From NCBI RefSeq assembly GCF_014642275.1, contig NZ_BMIM01000008.1:1-64000 (forward strand): a DNA stretch of 64,000 nt, given 5' to 3'. Origin of the DNA: Flavobacterium lutivivi. GTDB lineage: Bacteria > Bacteroidota > Bacteroidia > Flavobacteriales > Flavobacteriaceae. Below, piece after piece: positions 1-8,210 of this stretch (its first letter is position 1; each line of letters opens with the position of its first letter). The notes under the pieces are model-generated. The model did not search any database, was not told the DNA's origin, and was given only the letters and a program-made list of their open reading frames with translations. The position numbers and the translations under genes were made by a program.

Positions 1-110
1 TTTGTCGATGGCAACGCATCTGGACCAGTTGTTGATTCGAATCCTTCTGTTTGCGAATATCCCGCAACTGCAAAAAAGAAACTCAACAATAACAAGGTAA
101 TTTTTTTCAT
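1..110 (-). CDS. secreted protein, 5' fragment (runs off the window)
   Basis: The ATG lies at 110 and the frame stays open to base 1, so only about 36 residues are present. They begin with MKKITLLLLSFFFAVAGYSQ, a classic signal peptide with a likely cut after YSQ. The following residues (TEGFESTTGPDALPST) resemble the start of the choice-of-anchor or adhesion modules of proteins exported by the type IX secretion system of Bacteroidetes. That family assignment is inference from a short stretch; the domain content is outside the window. Confidence 0.6.
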   Translation of the reverse strand, partial: MKKITLLLLSFFFAVAGYSQTEGFESTTGPDALPST

Positions 111-140
111 AATGAAATTTAGTTGATGGTTAGTTGATTA

Positions 141-977
141 TTAGATTTTGAATATTCCTCCAAATGCAATAATGCGTTGAAGAAATAGAAAATGTTGAGA
201 AGCTTTATCAGAATTATTTTTTGTGGTTCTGATATCGTTCATATCAATATAGCCGCCTTTTATTTCGGCTTGCAGAAAAAAGTGTTTGAAAAATGTAAAA
301 TTTAAACCAGCTTTTGCAGAAACACCATAGCCCGAAATATGAAAATCGTCATGTCTTTCATTTCCTAGTAATTTTGCATTTGTTTTGGGGTAAAGGAAAC
401 CTGCTCCTAATCCTTCTGTTAAATTAATTTGGAATTTATCAGTATTTGGAAGATTGAACCATTTTGAAATATCATCAACTCTACAAAATTCCGTGTTGAT
501 ATAATTCAATCCATCTGTATGTTCATAAGTTAAAAAATCTTCTGTGAGGAGAATTTGTCCATTTGGCAAGACTTCTCCATATGTTCCTTCGTTTGGATAA
601 TATCCAGTATAATCCACAGCTCTGTCTTGAAACATCACATATTTCATGTGGTCAACGCCTATAGAGATGTTGTAATGATCGTTGATAAAATAACCTATTC
701 TAAGGTTCGTTTGAGGAATTGTAATTCGGGTAGGATTGAAATAGTCAATATGCCAACCTTTTGATTTGTCATGAGCAGTTACATCATAGAGTGTAAAATC
801 ATAGTTATCACCAGTAAAGTGAATATCTGATTTGGAAAAACTTTCACGATTTCCACCCCAAAAAAAATAAAATTTCCCTTTGTTGTGCGAAGTGTATTTT
901 TCAGGGTTTACGGTTTCCTGAGCATATATGTTTGCTGAAATGGCTAATAGTAAGAATGATAATAATTTTGTTTTCAC
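141..977 (-). CDS. predicted outer-membrane beta-barrel protein
   Basis: This is a 278-residue protein with a cleavable signal peptide (MKTKLLSFLLLAISANIYAQ, cut after YAQ). The remainder is rich in aromatic, alternating segments such as TNLRIGYFINDHYNISIGV and ends FGGIFKI, typical of a small outer-membrane barrel closing on a hydrophobic strand. No catalytic motif is visible. It lies 26 bp downstream of kdsA on the same strand and could share its transcript. I recognise it only as a conserved flavobacterial envelope protein; the function is unknown. Confidence 0.6.
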   Translation of the reverse strand: MKTKLLSFLLLAISANIYAQETVNPEKYTSHNKGKFYFFWGGNRESFSKSDIHFTGDNYDFTLYDVTAHDKSKGWHIDYFNPTRITIPQTNLRIGYFINDHYNISIGVDHMKYVMFQDRAVDYTGYYPNEGTYGEVLPNGQILLTEDFLTYEHTDGLNYINTEFCRVDDISKWFNLPNTDKFQINLTEGLGAGFLYPKTNAKLLGNERHDDFHISGYGVSAKAGLNFTFFKHFFLQAEIKGGYIDMNDIRTTKNNSDKASQHFLFLQRIIAFGGIFKI

Positions 978-1003
978 GATATTTATTAAGATAGTTTAAT
1001 TAT

Positions 1004-1822
1004 TTAAAATGTATTTATTGTATTTCTGATGGCTACTAGTTTTTTCATTAAGTCCTCAAAATAATCCAAATGAAGCATGTTTGCTCCATCACTTTTTGCA
1101 TTTGCAGGATCAAAATGGGTTTCTATGAAAATACCATCAACACCAACTGCAATACCTGCTTTAGCGATTGTTTCAATCATATCTGGTCTTCCTCCAGTCA
1201 CACCAGTAGTTTGATTAGGTTGTTGAAGCGAATGAGTAACATCTAGAACTGTTGTTGCAAAGTTTTTCATGGTTGGAATTCCTCTGAAATCTACAATCAT
1301 GTCTTGATATCCAAACATGGTTCCACGATCGGTAACCATAACGTTTTGATTAGAACAATCCAATACTTTTTGAACAGCATGTTTCATGCTTTCTGGACTC
1401 ATGAATTGTCCTTTTTTCAGATTTACCGTTTTGCCAGTATTTGCAGCGGCAACAACTAAATCGGTTTGTCTTACTAAAAAAGCAGGAATTTGGAGTACAT
1501 CAACATATTCAGCTGCTTTTGAGGCATCTTCATTGGTATGTATGTCAGTAACTGTAGGGACTTTAAAAGTTTCAGATACTTTGCGTAATATTTTTAACGC
1601 TTTTTCATCACCAATTCCCGAAAAACTATCAATTCTTGAGCGATTGGCTTTTTTGAAAGATCCTTTGAAGACATAAGGTATCTTCAATTCATTGGTAATA
1701 GTTACTAATCTTTCGGCAATTTTCAATGCCATTTCCTCACCTTCAATTGCGCATGGTCCAGCTAATACAAAGAAATTCCCGCTGTCTGCGTGTTTGATTT
1801 GAGGTATATTTGAAATATTCAT
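1004..1822 (-). CDS. kdsA: 3-deoxy-8-phosphooctulonate synthase (KDO-8-P synthase)
   Basis: KdsA condenses phosphoenolpyruvate with D-arabinose 5-phosphate to give KDO-8-phosphate, the first committed step to the KDO sugar of lipopolysaccharide inner core. The 272 residues match the family length. Visible signature segments are AGPCAIEG (about 21-28, PEP-binding side), KGSFKKANRSR (about 53-63) and the TIM-barrel end GIFIETHFDPANAKSDGAN. The next gene downstream in transcription is an envelope protein and the gene upstream is a lipoprotein, so the context is cell envelope. This is a core chromosomal gene outside the island. Confidence 0.95.
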   Translation of the reverse strand: MNISNIPQIKHADSGNFFVLAGPCAIEGEEMALKIAERLVTITNELKIPYVFKGSFKKANRSRIDSFSGIGDEKALKILRKVSETFKVPTVTDIHTNEDASKAAEYVDVLQIPAFLVRQTDLVVAAANTGKTVNLKKGQFMSPESMKHAVQKVLDCSNQNVMVTDRGTMFGYQDMIVDFRGIPTMKNFATTVLDVTHSLQQPNQTTGVTGGRPDMIETIAKAGIAVGVDGIFIETHFDPANAKSDGANMLHLDYFEDLMKKLVAIRNTINTF

Positions 1823-1863
1823 TAAATTAAATTGTTAAAAGACGCTAATTTATGAATATTTAT

Positions 1864-2334
1864 CTATTTGAAAGCTATTTTTTTTATAGAAAATCCTTTA
1901 GGTGCAAACAAGTAACCTTTTTCGTAAATATTGATATATAATCTAATAGGAGTTGTTTGTCCTTTCCATTTTATTTCATAAACATCCAAAAATCCTGCTC
2001 CCATTTCTGTGTGTTTACTAGGAAAAGGGCAACAACTTTCAATTTTAATGTAGCTTATTGTTTCACCTTTCGGACCTGCCAATGCATTCAAAAATCGTTC
2101 TGCATTCAAGTTTTCATCTTTTGTATTTCGATAGAATACATTTACTGGATAATCAGGATCATAACCATATTTTGGATCTTTACTTACTTCAGTCAAAACA
2201 AAGGTGTTTTGTGAGGTTAGTTTTGGGTTAGGTGCTTTGTCATCTACATTTTTAAGTGTAGATTTTGTACTCACACAAGAAACAAATAAAATCATAGAGA
2301 AAAGCAACGTTGTATATCGAAAAAAAGGTTTCAT
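1864..2334 (-). CDS. conserved flavobacterial lipoprotein upstream of kdsA
   Basis: A 156-residue protein with a lipoprotein signal: a hydrophobic N-terminus ending in the lipobox LFVSC, so Cys20 is the likely lipidated residue. The mature part contains a CCPFPS segment and a compact alpha/beta-looking C-terminal half. It lies 41 bp upstream of kdsA on the same strand. In related genomes such neighbours are sometimes named after KdsA by proximity, but nothing here resembles an aldolase. Function unknown. Confidence 0.65.
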   Translation of the reverse strand: MKPFFRYTTLLFSMILFVSCVSTKSTLKNVDDKAPNPKLTSQNTFVLTEVSKDPKYGYDPDYPVNVFYRNTKDENLNAERFLNALAGPKGETISYIKIESCCPFPSKHTEMGAGFLDVYEIKWKGQTTPIRLYINIYEKGYLFAPKGFSIKKIAFK

Positions 2335-2419
2335 AAATAGTTTTTATCTTGATTAACTCAATAATCGTGCAAATTTTTTCAAAATTAGTTAAAAATGATT
2401 TCTACTGAATACTAATTTT

Positions 2420-2427
2420 TATTTTTG
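2420..2427 (+). promoter_or_regulatory. possible -7 promoter element for the YeeE pair
   Basis: TATTTTTG fits the Bacteroidetes -7 consensus TAnnTTTG and lies 19 bp before the ATG of the first YeeE gene in a short divergent intergenic region. No clear -33 TTTG is visible, so this is a weak call. Confidence 0.35.
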
Positions 2428-2446
2428 CACTCAAAATTATATTTTA

Positions 2447-3007
2447 ATGGAGTTTTTATCACAAACTTGGCATTGGTCAATAGCTGGATTTTTAATCGGC
2501 ATTATTATGCTTGTTCTAATTTATTTTGGTAATCATTTTGGAATGTCTTCCAATCTTCGTTCACTTTGTTCAATGACTGGTATTGGAAAAAGAATCTCTT
2601 TTTTTGATTGGGATTGGAAATCACAACGATGGAATCTTGCCGTAGTTTTTGGGGCAATGATTGGAGGATTTGTTGCTATTCATTTTCTTAGTATTCCAAG
2701 TAACGTTGAATTAAATCCAAAAACTATAGAAGAGTTAAATTCATTGGGAATTGATGCTCCAAATGGGAAGTTTTTACCAGACTATTTTTTCGGAAAAGAT
2801 TTTTATAAATCTCCAAAGATTTTGGGAATGCTTTTTTTAGGTGGATTACTTGTAGGGTTTGGCTCTCGATATGCTGGAGGTTGTACTTCTGGACACGCTA
2901 TTTCAGGTTTAAGCAACTTGCAGTTACCATCATTAAAAGCCGTAATCGGTTTTTTTGTTGGAGGATTGATAATGAGCTATTTTATTCTGCCCTATTTATT
3001 AAAATAA
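2447..3007 (+). CDS. YeeE/YedE-family membrane protein, first half
   Basis: A 186-residue integral membrane protein. Hydrophobic segments lie at about 12-28, 65-82, 126-142 and 163-182. It carries the family hallmark YAGGCTSGHAISG, with Cys146 in a small-residue loop, plus Cys41. YeeE/YedE proteins import thiosulfate or related sulfur compounds through a conserved cysteine relay; that is family knowledge. It is followed after 7 bp by a second, shorter YeeE-like gene, so the two polypeptides probably make one split transporter in the inner membrane. Confidence 0.85.
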   Translation: MEFLSQTWHWSIAGFLIGIIMLVLIYFGNHFGMSSNLRSLCSMTGIGKRISFFDWDWKSQRWNLAVVFGAMIGGFVAIHFLSIPSNVELNPKTIEELNSLGIDAPNGKFLPDYFFGKDFYKSPKILGMLFLGGLLVGFGSRYAGGCTSGHAISGLSNLQLPSLKAVIGFFVGGLIMSYFILPYLLK

Positions 3008-3014
3008 TGTTGTT

Positions 3015-3428
3015 ATGAAGTTATTAAAATATGTTTTAGTTGGGTTCATGTTTGGTATTGTTCTAACCAAAGCCGAAGCAGTTTCTTGGTATAGAATTTA
3101 TGAAATGTTTCATTTTCAATCGTTTCATATGTATGGTATCATCATGACAGCAATTGTAACTGGAGTAGTAGGTGTATTTCTTATCAAGAAGCAAAATTTA
3201 AAAGACATTAATGGAAATGTAATTTACATTATGCCTAAAGAGAAAGGCAATATTCGTTACTGGATTGGTGGAATTATTTTTGGGTTGGGTTGGGCAATGA
3301 TTGGAGCATGTCCTGGGCCAATTTTCATCATGCTTGGCGCTGGATTTATGGCAATGGGTGTTGTACTTATAGGAGCTTTGTTTGGAACATTCCTTTACGG
3401 ATTAATCAAAAATAAATTACCTCATTAA
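3015..3428 (+). CDS. YeeE/YedE-family membrane protein, second half (DUF6691 type)
   Basis: A 137-residue membrane protein with segments at about 4-20, 38-57, 82-101 and 105-130. The signature IGACPGPIFIMLGAG places a conserved Cys99 opposite the cysteine of the preceding gene. Tight spacing and matching families indicate co-transcription and a two-subunit YeeE transporter. The substrate is inferred to be a reduced sulfur species. Confidence 0.82.
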   Translation: MKLLKYVLVGFMFGIVLTKAEAVSWYRIYEMFHFQSFHMYGIIMTAIVTGVVGVFLIKKQNLKDINGNVIYIMPKEKGNIRYWIGGIIFGLGWAMIGACPGPIFIMLGAGFMAMGVVLIGALFGTFLYGLIKNKLPH

Positions 3429-3438
3429 ATTTTTTCTT

Positions 3439-3484
3439 ATGTGACTTTTGTCACATTTTATTTCGTTTTCAAGCAATAATTTTG
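3439..3484 (+). promoter_or_regulatory. CRP/FNR-like palindrome with a -7 element
   Basis: Bases 3439-3456 read ATGTGAC-N4-GTCACAT, a perfect palindrome that contains TGTGA-N6-TCACA, the classical CRP half-sites. A matching -7 element TAATTTTG lies at 3477-3484. The palindrome centre (3447.5) would be about 41 bp upstream of a start site near 3488, the usual class II activator position. The only downstream gene is the HMA protein at 3502. Confidence 0.6.
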
Positions 3485-3501
3485 CCTTAAAAGAAGTTCA
3501 T

Positions 3502-3768
3502 ATGAAAACGGCTTATATATTGGTTCAAAATCTCAAATGCGGTGGATGTGCAAACACTATTACAGAAAAACTTTCAGTTCTTAATAGTGTTAACAACGTC
3601 AAAGTTGATGTGCAAACAGCCGAAGTATCATTTCAATACACAGATGAATTAATACTCGAAAGTGTAAAGGAAACGCTCAAATTAGCAGGATATCCCGAAG
3701 TAGGTGAAGATAATTCTCTTGGCACTAAAGCAAAATCTTTTGTCAGTTGTGCCATGGGAAGGTTTTAA
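3502..3768 (+). CDS. heavy-metal-associated (HMA) domain protein
   Basis: An 88-residue ferredoxin-fold metallochaperone-like protein. The metal-binding loop is NLKCGGC (Cys13, Cys16). I chose ATG 3502 rather than the upstream ATG at 3448 because the latter lies inside the CRP-like palindrome region and upstream of the -7 element, and 3502 starts directly at the first beta strand. HMA proteins bind Cu(I) or another thiophilic metal. Its association with the YeeE pair suggests sulfur or redox stress rather than dedicated copper export; that is inference. Confidence 0.85.
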   Translation: MKTAYILVQNLKCGGCANTITEKLSVLNSVNNVKVDVQTAEVSFQYTDELILESVKETLKLAGYPEVGEDNSLGTKAKSFVSCAMGRF

Positions 3769-3780
3769 TGGTTAGTATTG

Positions 3781-3803
3781 CCGCTCTTAGGAGCGGTTTT
3801 TTT
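3781..3803 (+). terminator. rho-independent terminator after the HMA gene
   Basis: CCGCTC/GAGCGG hairpin with a 4-nt loop, followed by seven T residues, 12 bp after the HMA stop codon. Confidence 0.85.
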
Positions 3804-4188
3804 ATGTTTTTTTTCTCAGAAATCTTATGGTATAAATTGCAATTACCCAAAAAGGAATTACTGAGAGGAAAATTTTTGTATTAAAAGAAATAATTCCAAT
3901 GATAAAAATAAAACCTAACAGAACTCCTAAAAGCCCAATACCCCAATAGGTTAATTTTTTTGCAGGAATCTTTTGAAAACAAGCTATTAGCAAAATGAAT
4001 TGTCCTGCAAGAGGCAATATGGTGAAAGGATGTAGAACTGAATTTGGCTCCGAAAAAAGCTTAATTAATAATTCATATTCAGCTTTATAAAGAAATGTAG
4101 AGTTTTTATTGCCCCATTCCAAATAACCTAAAAGTGAAGTTACTATGAGTAATACATTGAGCGCTTTTTGTTTTAATTCGGGTTTCAT
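3802..4188 (-). CDS. small membrane protein of the DUF2975/XRE operon
   Basis: A 128-residue protein with about four hydrophobic segments (about 10-24, 53-70, 80-100, 103-122) and a short basic C-terminus. It follows the XRE regulator with a 30-bp gap. I do not recognise a named family. Its position suggests it is co-transcribed with the DUF2975 protein and the regulator. Confidence 0.65.
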   Translation of the reverse strand: MKPELKQKALNVLLIVTSLLGYLEWGNKNSTFLYKAEYELLIKLFSEPNSVLHPFTILPLAGQFILLIACFQKIPAKKLTYWGIGLLGVLLGFIFIIGIISFNTKIFLSVIPFWVIAIYTIRFLRKKT

Positions 4189-4218
4189 AGTTGTTCTTTA
4201 ATTTTTAAAAGTTAAAAG

Positions 4219-4434
4219 TTATTCATAATTACTTTCAGAATATTCAAGTATATCTCCTGGTTGACAATCGAGTGCTTTGCAAATTGCATCAAGAGTGCTA
4301 AAACGGATGGCTTTGGCTTTTCCTGTCTTTAGTATAGAAAGATTAGACAATGTTAAATCTACTTTTTCGGATAGTTCGTTGAGCGACATTTTTCGCTTAG
4401 CCATCATGACATCAAGGTTAACTATTATTGGCAT
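4219..4434 (-). CDS. XRE-family transcriptional regulator (YozG-like)
   Basis: A 71-residue single-domain Cro/C1 helix-turn-helix protein. The helices span about 12-60 with the typical phrases KRKMSLNELSEKVDLTLSN and LDAICKALDCQPGDIL. Such minimal regulators are commonly encoded directly after DUF2975 membrane proteins, as here (2-bp gap), and are thought to act with them. The target is not deducible from the sequence. Confidence 0.85.
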   Translation of the reverse strand: MPIIVNLDVMMAKRKMSLNELSEKVDLTLSNLSILKTGKAKAIRFSTLDAICKALDCQPGDILEYSESNYE

Positions 4435-4436
4435 GA

Positions 4437-4973
4437 TTATATGGTTAAATCATTTTCTTGTTGAATTTCAATTCCCTTTTTAAATATTAAGGCAATTATG
4501 TATATGATAGCTGCCATCAATATAAAAGCTTGGCTATCTCCCCAAAACTTATTTACTCCATCGATATTGAACCCATGATGTTGCAAATTTTTAACTGTTT
4601 CTTTCGCAATATAGCTTAAGATACCAATGTAAAAGGTGTATTGACTAATTCTCATTATCTGCTCAGATACAAAGTGGTTGAAAGGACTTTTTAAATCTAG
4701 TTTTAAAAGCAAATTAATCACAATATAGAAAAGATAGGCTTTCATAATTGAAATAACCAATATGAAACTATAAACTCCATAGTATGCCAGTTGGCTGCGA
4801 TGGTACATATCACTCAAATCTAATTTTTGATATAGATTATGAATAATTTCTGGTTTGAAAATGCTGTAAACAAAATTTACTACTAAAGCACCAGCTTCAA
4901 TACAAAGACCTACAAAAATAACCCAAGCGATTACATTAAGTCCTTTAAAAATAAAATCATCTTTTTTTGTCAT
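4437..4973 (-). CDS. DUF2975 membrane protein
   Basis: A 178-residue protein with four predicted transmembrane helices (about 13-35, 64-85, 110-127, 148-165), the typical DUF2975 layout. It is first in a minus-strand operon with the XRE regulator and another membrane protein. The pairing with a small HTH protein is characteristic of the family. Biochemical role unknown. Confidence 0.8.
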   Translation of the reverse strand: MTKKDDFIFKGLNVIAWVIFVGLCIEAGALVVNFVYSIFKPEIIHNLYQKLDLSDMYHRSQLAYYGVYSFILVISIMKAYLFYIVINLLLKLDLKSPFNHFVSEQIMRISQYTFYIGILSYIAKETVKNLQHHGFNIDGVNKFWGDSQAFILMAAIIYIIALIFKKGIEIQQENDLTI

Positions 4974-5149
4974 GATGTTTGTGATTTACAATTAACAGTG
5001 CAATATTAATAAAAATTTATTGAAAAACAATAAATAATTGCTTTTTTTCAATCAAATTAAAATTTTTAAAAAAAAGATTACAAAATAATAGTTATTAATG
5101 CATTTCGTCGAAAATTTGACAAAAATGTAGCTTTTTTAGCTGAAAATCA

Positions 5150-5157
5150 TAACTTTG
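5150..5157 (+). promoter_or_regulatory. possible -7 element for the hybrid histidine kinase
   Basis: TAACTTTG matches TAnnTTTG 51 bp before the kinase ATG. No convincing -33 element is visible. Confidence 0.4.
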
Positions 5158-5207
5158 AGTTAGTGTTTAATAATAATTGAACTACTAAATCCCCCAAATC
5201 GTTCTTT

Positions 5208-7391
5208 ATGTATTCAAAAATTACTTTTATCCTAGAAGAGGCTTATACAGCCCGTATAAACAATCTTAAAAAGAGCATAGAGTTAGGAGAAAAAGCCTTA
5301 TCGCTTGCCAAAGAGCATGGTTTCTCTGATTTACAAGCAAAGGCATGCTCTCACTTGTCACTTTTTAATATGATTAATGGCAACAATGATTTGTGTATTG
5401 AATATGCAAATACTAGCATTGATATATACACATCCCTAAATGATGACAAAGGAGTTGCAGATGCTAAATATGCAATATCAGGTGTTATGTATAAGACCAA
5501 TAATTATCACTTAGGTTTAGTTTATCTAATAGATGCTTTAAATGTCTACAAAAAATACAGTGATTACCATAACATTTCTAGATGTGAAAAAACATTGGGA
5601 ACAATTTATGAGTATTTTGAAGATAATGAAAAAGCTGTAGAGTCTTATGAGAATGCTATAGCAGCTGCAAAAAAGATAAAAGACATTAAGTTGGAGTCGA
5701 ATGCTCTTAATAATCTTTCAAGTGTATATATCAAGAAAGGAGATGTTGCAAAGGCAGATAATTTAATAGAGACATCTTTAAAAATGAAGATTAAGGCAGA
5801 TGATGTCAGAGGTCTTGCGTTTGCTATATACGGTAAAGCCAAAGTATTAGCAGCTAATAAAAAATTTAAAGAAGCAGAGAAACTATATGTTCAGTCCATA
5901 GAAATTCACAGAAAAATGGGTGAAAAAATGGGATTGAGTATGGCATATCATAAGTTGTCTAAGCTTTATTTTGAAACAAACGAAAATGAATTAGCCAAAA
6001 GAACCCTTGAAGTAGCACTTGAACTTATTGATTTACATAATATCAGCCTAATTCGTTTTAAATGTTACTACCTTTTATATACAATCTATAAAACTGAAAA
6101 CGATAATGAAAAATCCCTAAAGTATCTAGAATTATATCTTAAGGAAAAAGAATCTGTTGTTAATACTGAGACACTAAAAGTTGTAGATAAATACGATATT
6201 TTAGTTAAAATGAAAACAATGGAACGGGAAGCAGAATTGCAAAGGGAAAGAGCAGAAATAATAGAAAGAAACAATAGAGCAGAGGAAGCAGCTAGAGTTC
6301 GTCAGGAGTTTTTGTCAACTATGAGCCATGAAATAAGAACTCCTCTCAATGCTATTACCACAATTATAAATATGCTTTCAGAAGAGCAAAATATAAAGGA
6401 TAACCCATTGCTCGAGCCATTAAAATTCTCATCAAACCATTTGATGATGATAATAAACGATATTTTAGACTTTACAAAATTGGATTTAGGAAAAGTAGAA
6501 CTAGATTTTACAGATAATAATTTGACCGAGTTGCTAAATAAAATATATCAAACATATTATCCTTCTGCAGAAGAAAAAGGTATAGAGTTAATCTGTGAGA
6601 TAGATGATAATTTTTCGGAATATTACAAAATAGACAACACAAAGTTTATTCAGGTTATTGGTAATTTGGTCAATAATGCTATAAAATTTACTGATTTAGG
6701 AAGTGTTAGAATAAAATCTGAAATAATTAAATCTACAAATCTTACAGATGAGATTTTATTTGAGGTTACAGATACAGGCGAAGGGATTGAATCTCATAAA
6801 TTGGATCAAATTTTTGATAGTTTTTCACAAATAAAGAATATTAGAACAAGAAAAGCAGGTGGAACTGGTCTTGGGTTAGCAATTGTCAAAAATTTAGTTC
6901 AATTATTTGGCGGAGAAATTAGAGTAGAAAGTAAATATGGAAAAGGTAGTAAATTCTCCTTTTCAATTGAGTTAGAGAAATCAAATCCTAATATTTCTAA
7001 AGTAACAAATGAGGAAAATATTGATTTTACTAATAAAAAAGTGTTGCTTGCTGAGGACAACATGATTAATGCAATGATTGCCAAAAAACTTTTAAGCAAA
7101 TGGGGAATGGAAGTAGAGCATGTTTGCAATGGGAAAGAAGCAGTTTTAGCATCTGGTAGAAAAGCTTATGATTTGATATTAATGGATATTCACATGCCCG
7201 AAATGGATGGTTTTGAAGCAACAAAATACATTAGAACTTCCAATAATTTGAATAGAGATACACCAGTTTTTAGTTTAACTGCAGATGTTTCAGCTAAAGA
7301 TAACTATGATTATCAAGGTTTATTTAGTGGCTTCCTATTAAAACCTTTAGAGGTTGATAAACTTTATCAGGTTCTATCAAGCTATGTTTAA
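5208..7391 (+). CDS. TPR-containing hybrid sensor histidine kinase/response regulator
   Basis: A 727-residue protein. Residues about 10-310 form tetratricopeptide repeats (for example LGTIYEYFEDNEKAVESYENAI). A short coiled coil follows (about 335-365), then a HisKA domain with phospho-acceptor His374 in SHEIRTPLNA. The HATPase domain shows QVIGNLVNNAIKFT, DTGEGI and GGTGLGLAIV. A C-terminal receiver has Asp660 in LILMDIHMPEMDGF. No signal peptide or transmembrane helix is seen, so it is probably cytoplasmic and senses through the TPR region. It has no adjacent partner regulator and is the last core gene before the island. Confidence 0.92.
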   Translation: MYSKITFILEEAYTARINNLKKSIELGEKALSLAKEHGFSDLQAKACSHLSLFNMINGNNDLCIEYANTSIDIYTSLNDDKGVADAKYAISGVMYKTNNYHLGLVYLIDALNVYKKYSDYHNISRCEKTLGTIYEYFEDNEKAVESYENAIAAAKKIKDIKLESNALNNLSSVYIKKGDVAKADNLIETSLKMKIKADDVRGLAFAIYGKAKVLAANKKFKEAEKLYVQSIEIHRKMGEKMGLSMAYHKLSKLYFETNENELAKRTLEVALELIDLHNISLIRFKCYYLLYTIYKTENDNEKSLKYLELYLKEKESVVNTETLKVVDKYDILVKMKTMEREAELQRERAEIIERNNRAEEAARVRQEFLSTMSHEIRTPLNAITTIINMLSEEQNIKDNPLLEPLKFSSNHLMMIINDILDFTKLDLGKVELDFTDNNLTELLNKIYQTYYPSAEEKGIELICEIDDNFSEYYKIDNTKFIQVIGNLVNNAIKFTDLGSVRIKSEIIKSTNLTDEILFEVTDTGEGIESHKLDQIFDSFSQIKNIRTRKAGGTGLGLAIVKNLVQLFGGEIRVESKYGKGSKFSFSIELEKSNPNISKVTNEENIDFTNKKVLLAEDNMINAMIAKKLLSKWGMEVEHVCNGKEAVLASGRKAYDLILMDIHMPEMDGFEATKYIRTSNNLNRDTPVFSLTADVSAKDNYDYQGLFSGFLLKPLEVDKLYQVLSSYV

Positions 7392-7418
7392 AATAAATTT
7401 TTTAAAAATCTTTAATAA

Positions 7419-7446
7419 AAAAGCCTTCAGAATTTCTGAAGGCTTT
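7419..7446. terminator. bidirectional terminator, probably the original tRNA-Ser terminator
   Basis: GCCTTCAGA/TCTGAAGGC hairpin flanked by A4 and T4, so it works on both strands. It ends the kinase gene. It lies 4 bp outside the left att repeat; before integration it would have sat directly downstream of tRNA-Ser. Confidence 0.8.
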
Positions 7447-7449
7447 TCT

Positions 7450-7466
7450 GCGGAGAAAGAGGGATT
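7450..7466 (+). repeat. attachment site, left copy (17-bp direct repeat)
   Basis: GCGGAGAAAGAGGGATT is identical to the end of tRNA-Ser at 61135-61151. On the minus strand it reads as the T-arm edge, acceptor strand and discriminator base of the tRNA. Confidence 0.88.
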
Positions 7467-7522
7467 TGTCAACTATAAAAGCCACCAATAAAATCAATAC
7501 TTCGCAAAGCATTTTATTTAAG

Positions 7523-7543
7523 TGACACCTCGACTGACACCTC
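7523..7543 (+). repeat. possible integrase arm-type sites, left end
   Basis: Two direct copies of TGACACCTC (7523-7531 and 7535-7543), 12 bp apart in register. The same 9-mer occurs at the other end of the island in both orientations (60986-60994 inverted, 61015-61023 direct). The 15-mer TTTAAGTGACACCTC at 7517-7531 matches the reverse complement of 60986-61000 exactly. Confidence 0.6.
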
Positions 7544-7695
7544 TTTATTAGGATTACAATTATCTTAAATTCAAAGTAGTCAAATATAAGCATAATAATC
7601 TGAATATTAAAGCATCAAGACTAAAAAATGAACTAGTTATTTTAAACCATTTTTGTTGCGTTTGGATAAAAATTGATTGCTATATTTTTCAAAAT

Positions 7696-7899
7696 TTAAC
7701 CAAAAATCAAGTGAGCTACTTGTTCATATTTTAATCCTGCATACAAACAAAACTCTTCGATAGTTAGAAACTCATTTTCGAGCTTGTTGAGGTCAGTTTT
7801 CACTTTTTGCATTAATCTGGCACTTTGACGATAACTCTTTCCTGTTATGCGCTGTATGTCTTTCGGATAGATGCAAACCCTCTGTTTATCATTTTTCAT
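7696..7899 (-). CDS. small conserved hypothetical protein, possibly DNA-binding
   Basis: A 67-residue basic protein beginning MKNDKQRVCIYPKDIQRITG. The pattern KDIQRITGKSYRQSARLMQKVK, followed by LTIEEFCLYAGL, reads like two helix-turn-helix-like units. I have seen similar small proteins in flavobacterial mobile regions, but no function is known to me. The gene stands alone near the left end of the island; 7900-8210 holds no further gene, only a possible promoter region and a 7-bp inverted repeat. Confidence 0.6.
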   Translation of the reverse strand: MKNDKQRVCIYPKDIQRITGKSYRQSARLMQKVKTDLNKLENEFLTIEEFCLYAGLKYEQVAHLIFG

Positions 7900-8042
7900 A
7901 CTCTATCTATGCCTTTGACTAGGCTTTGACTACCTTAAACTTACTATCAAATACTATTTAAGATTACACAAAAGTAGATTTTTTTTAAATATTATTTGCT
8001 TCCGCAATTTACTACTGTTTTATGTGCTTTCTAATAGGCACT

Positions 8043-8080
8043 TATGTCGATTTGAGCCATTTGTGTTGCATTGCGACATA
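8043..8080 (+). repeat. small inverted repeat upstream of the 252-aa gene
   Basis: TATGTCG (8043-8049) and CGACATA (8074-8080) are perfect inverted arms with a 24-nt spacer, in the gene-free stretch 7900-8210. It could be an operator or chance; nothing else is recognisable there. Confidence 0.3.
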
Positions 8081-8210
8081 TGGAACTGTCCACTCTTTTT
8101 TTATCTGTTTTATTGGCTAAAATTTGTTTTCAAATCAATCGAAGGATGTTGCAACAAAGATGATGATTGAGGGAATTGTTCACTGATTTATAAACAAAAT
8201 TTTAGAAGTT

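Noticed and set aside
7402-7593. 63-codon minus-strand frame at the left island end
   Set aside because: It runs through the terminator, the att repeat and the arm-type repeats; not coding.
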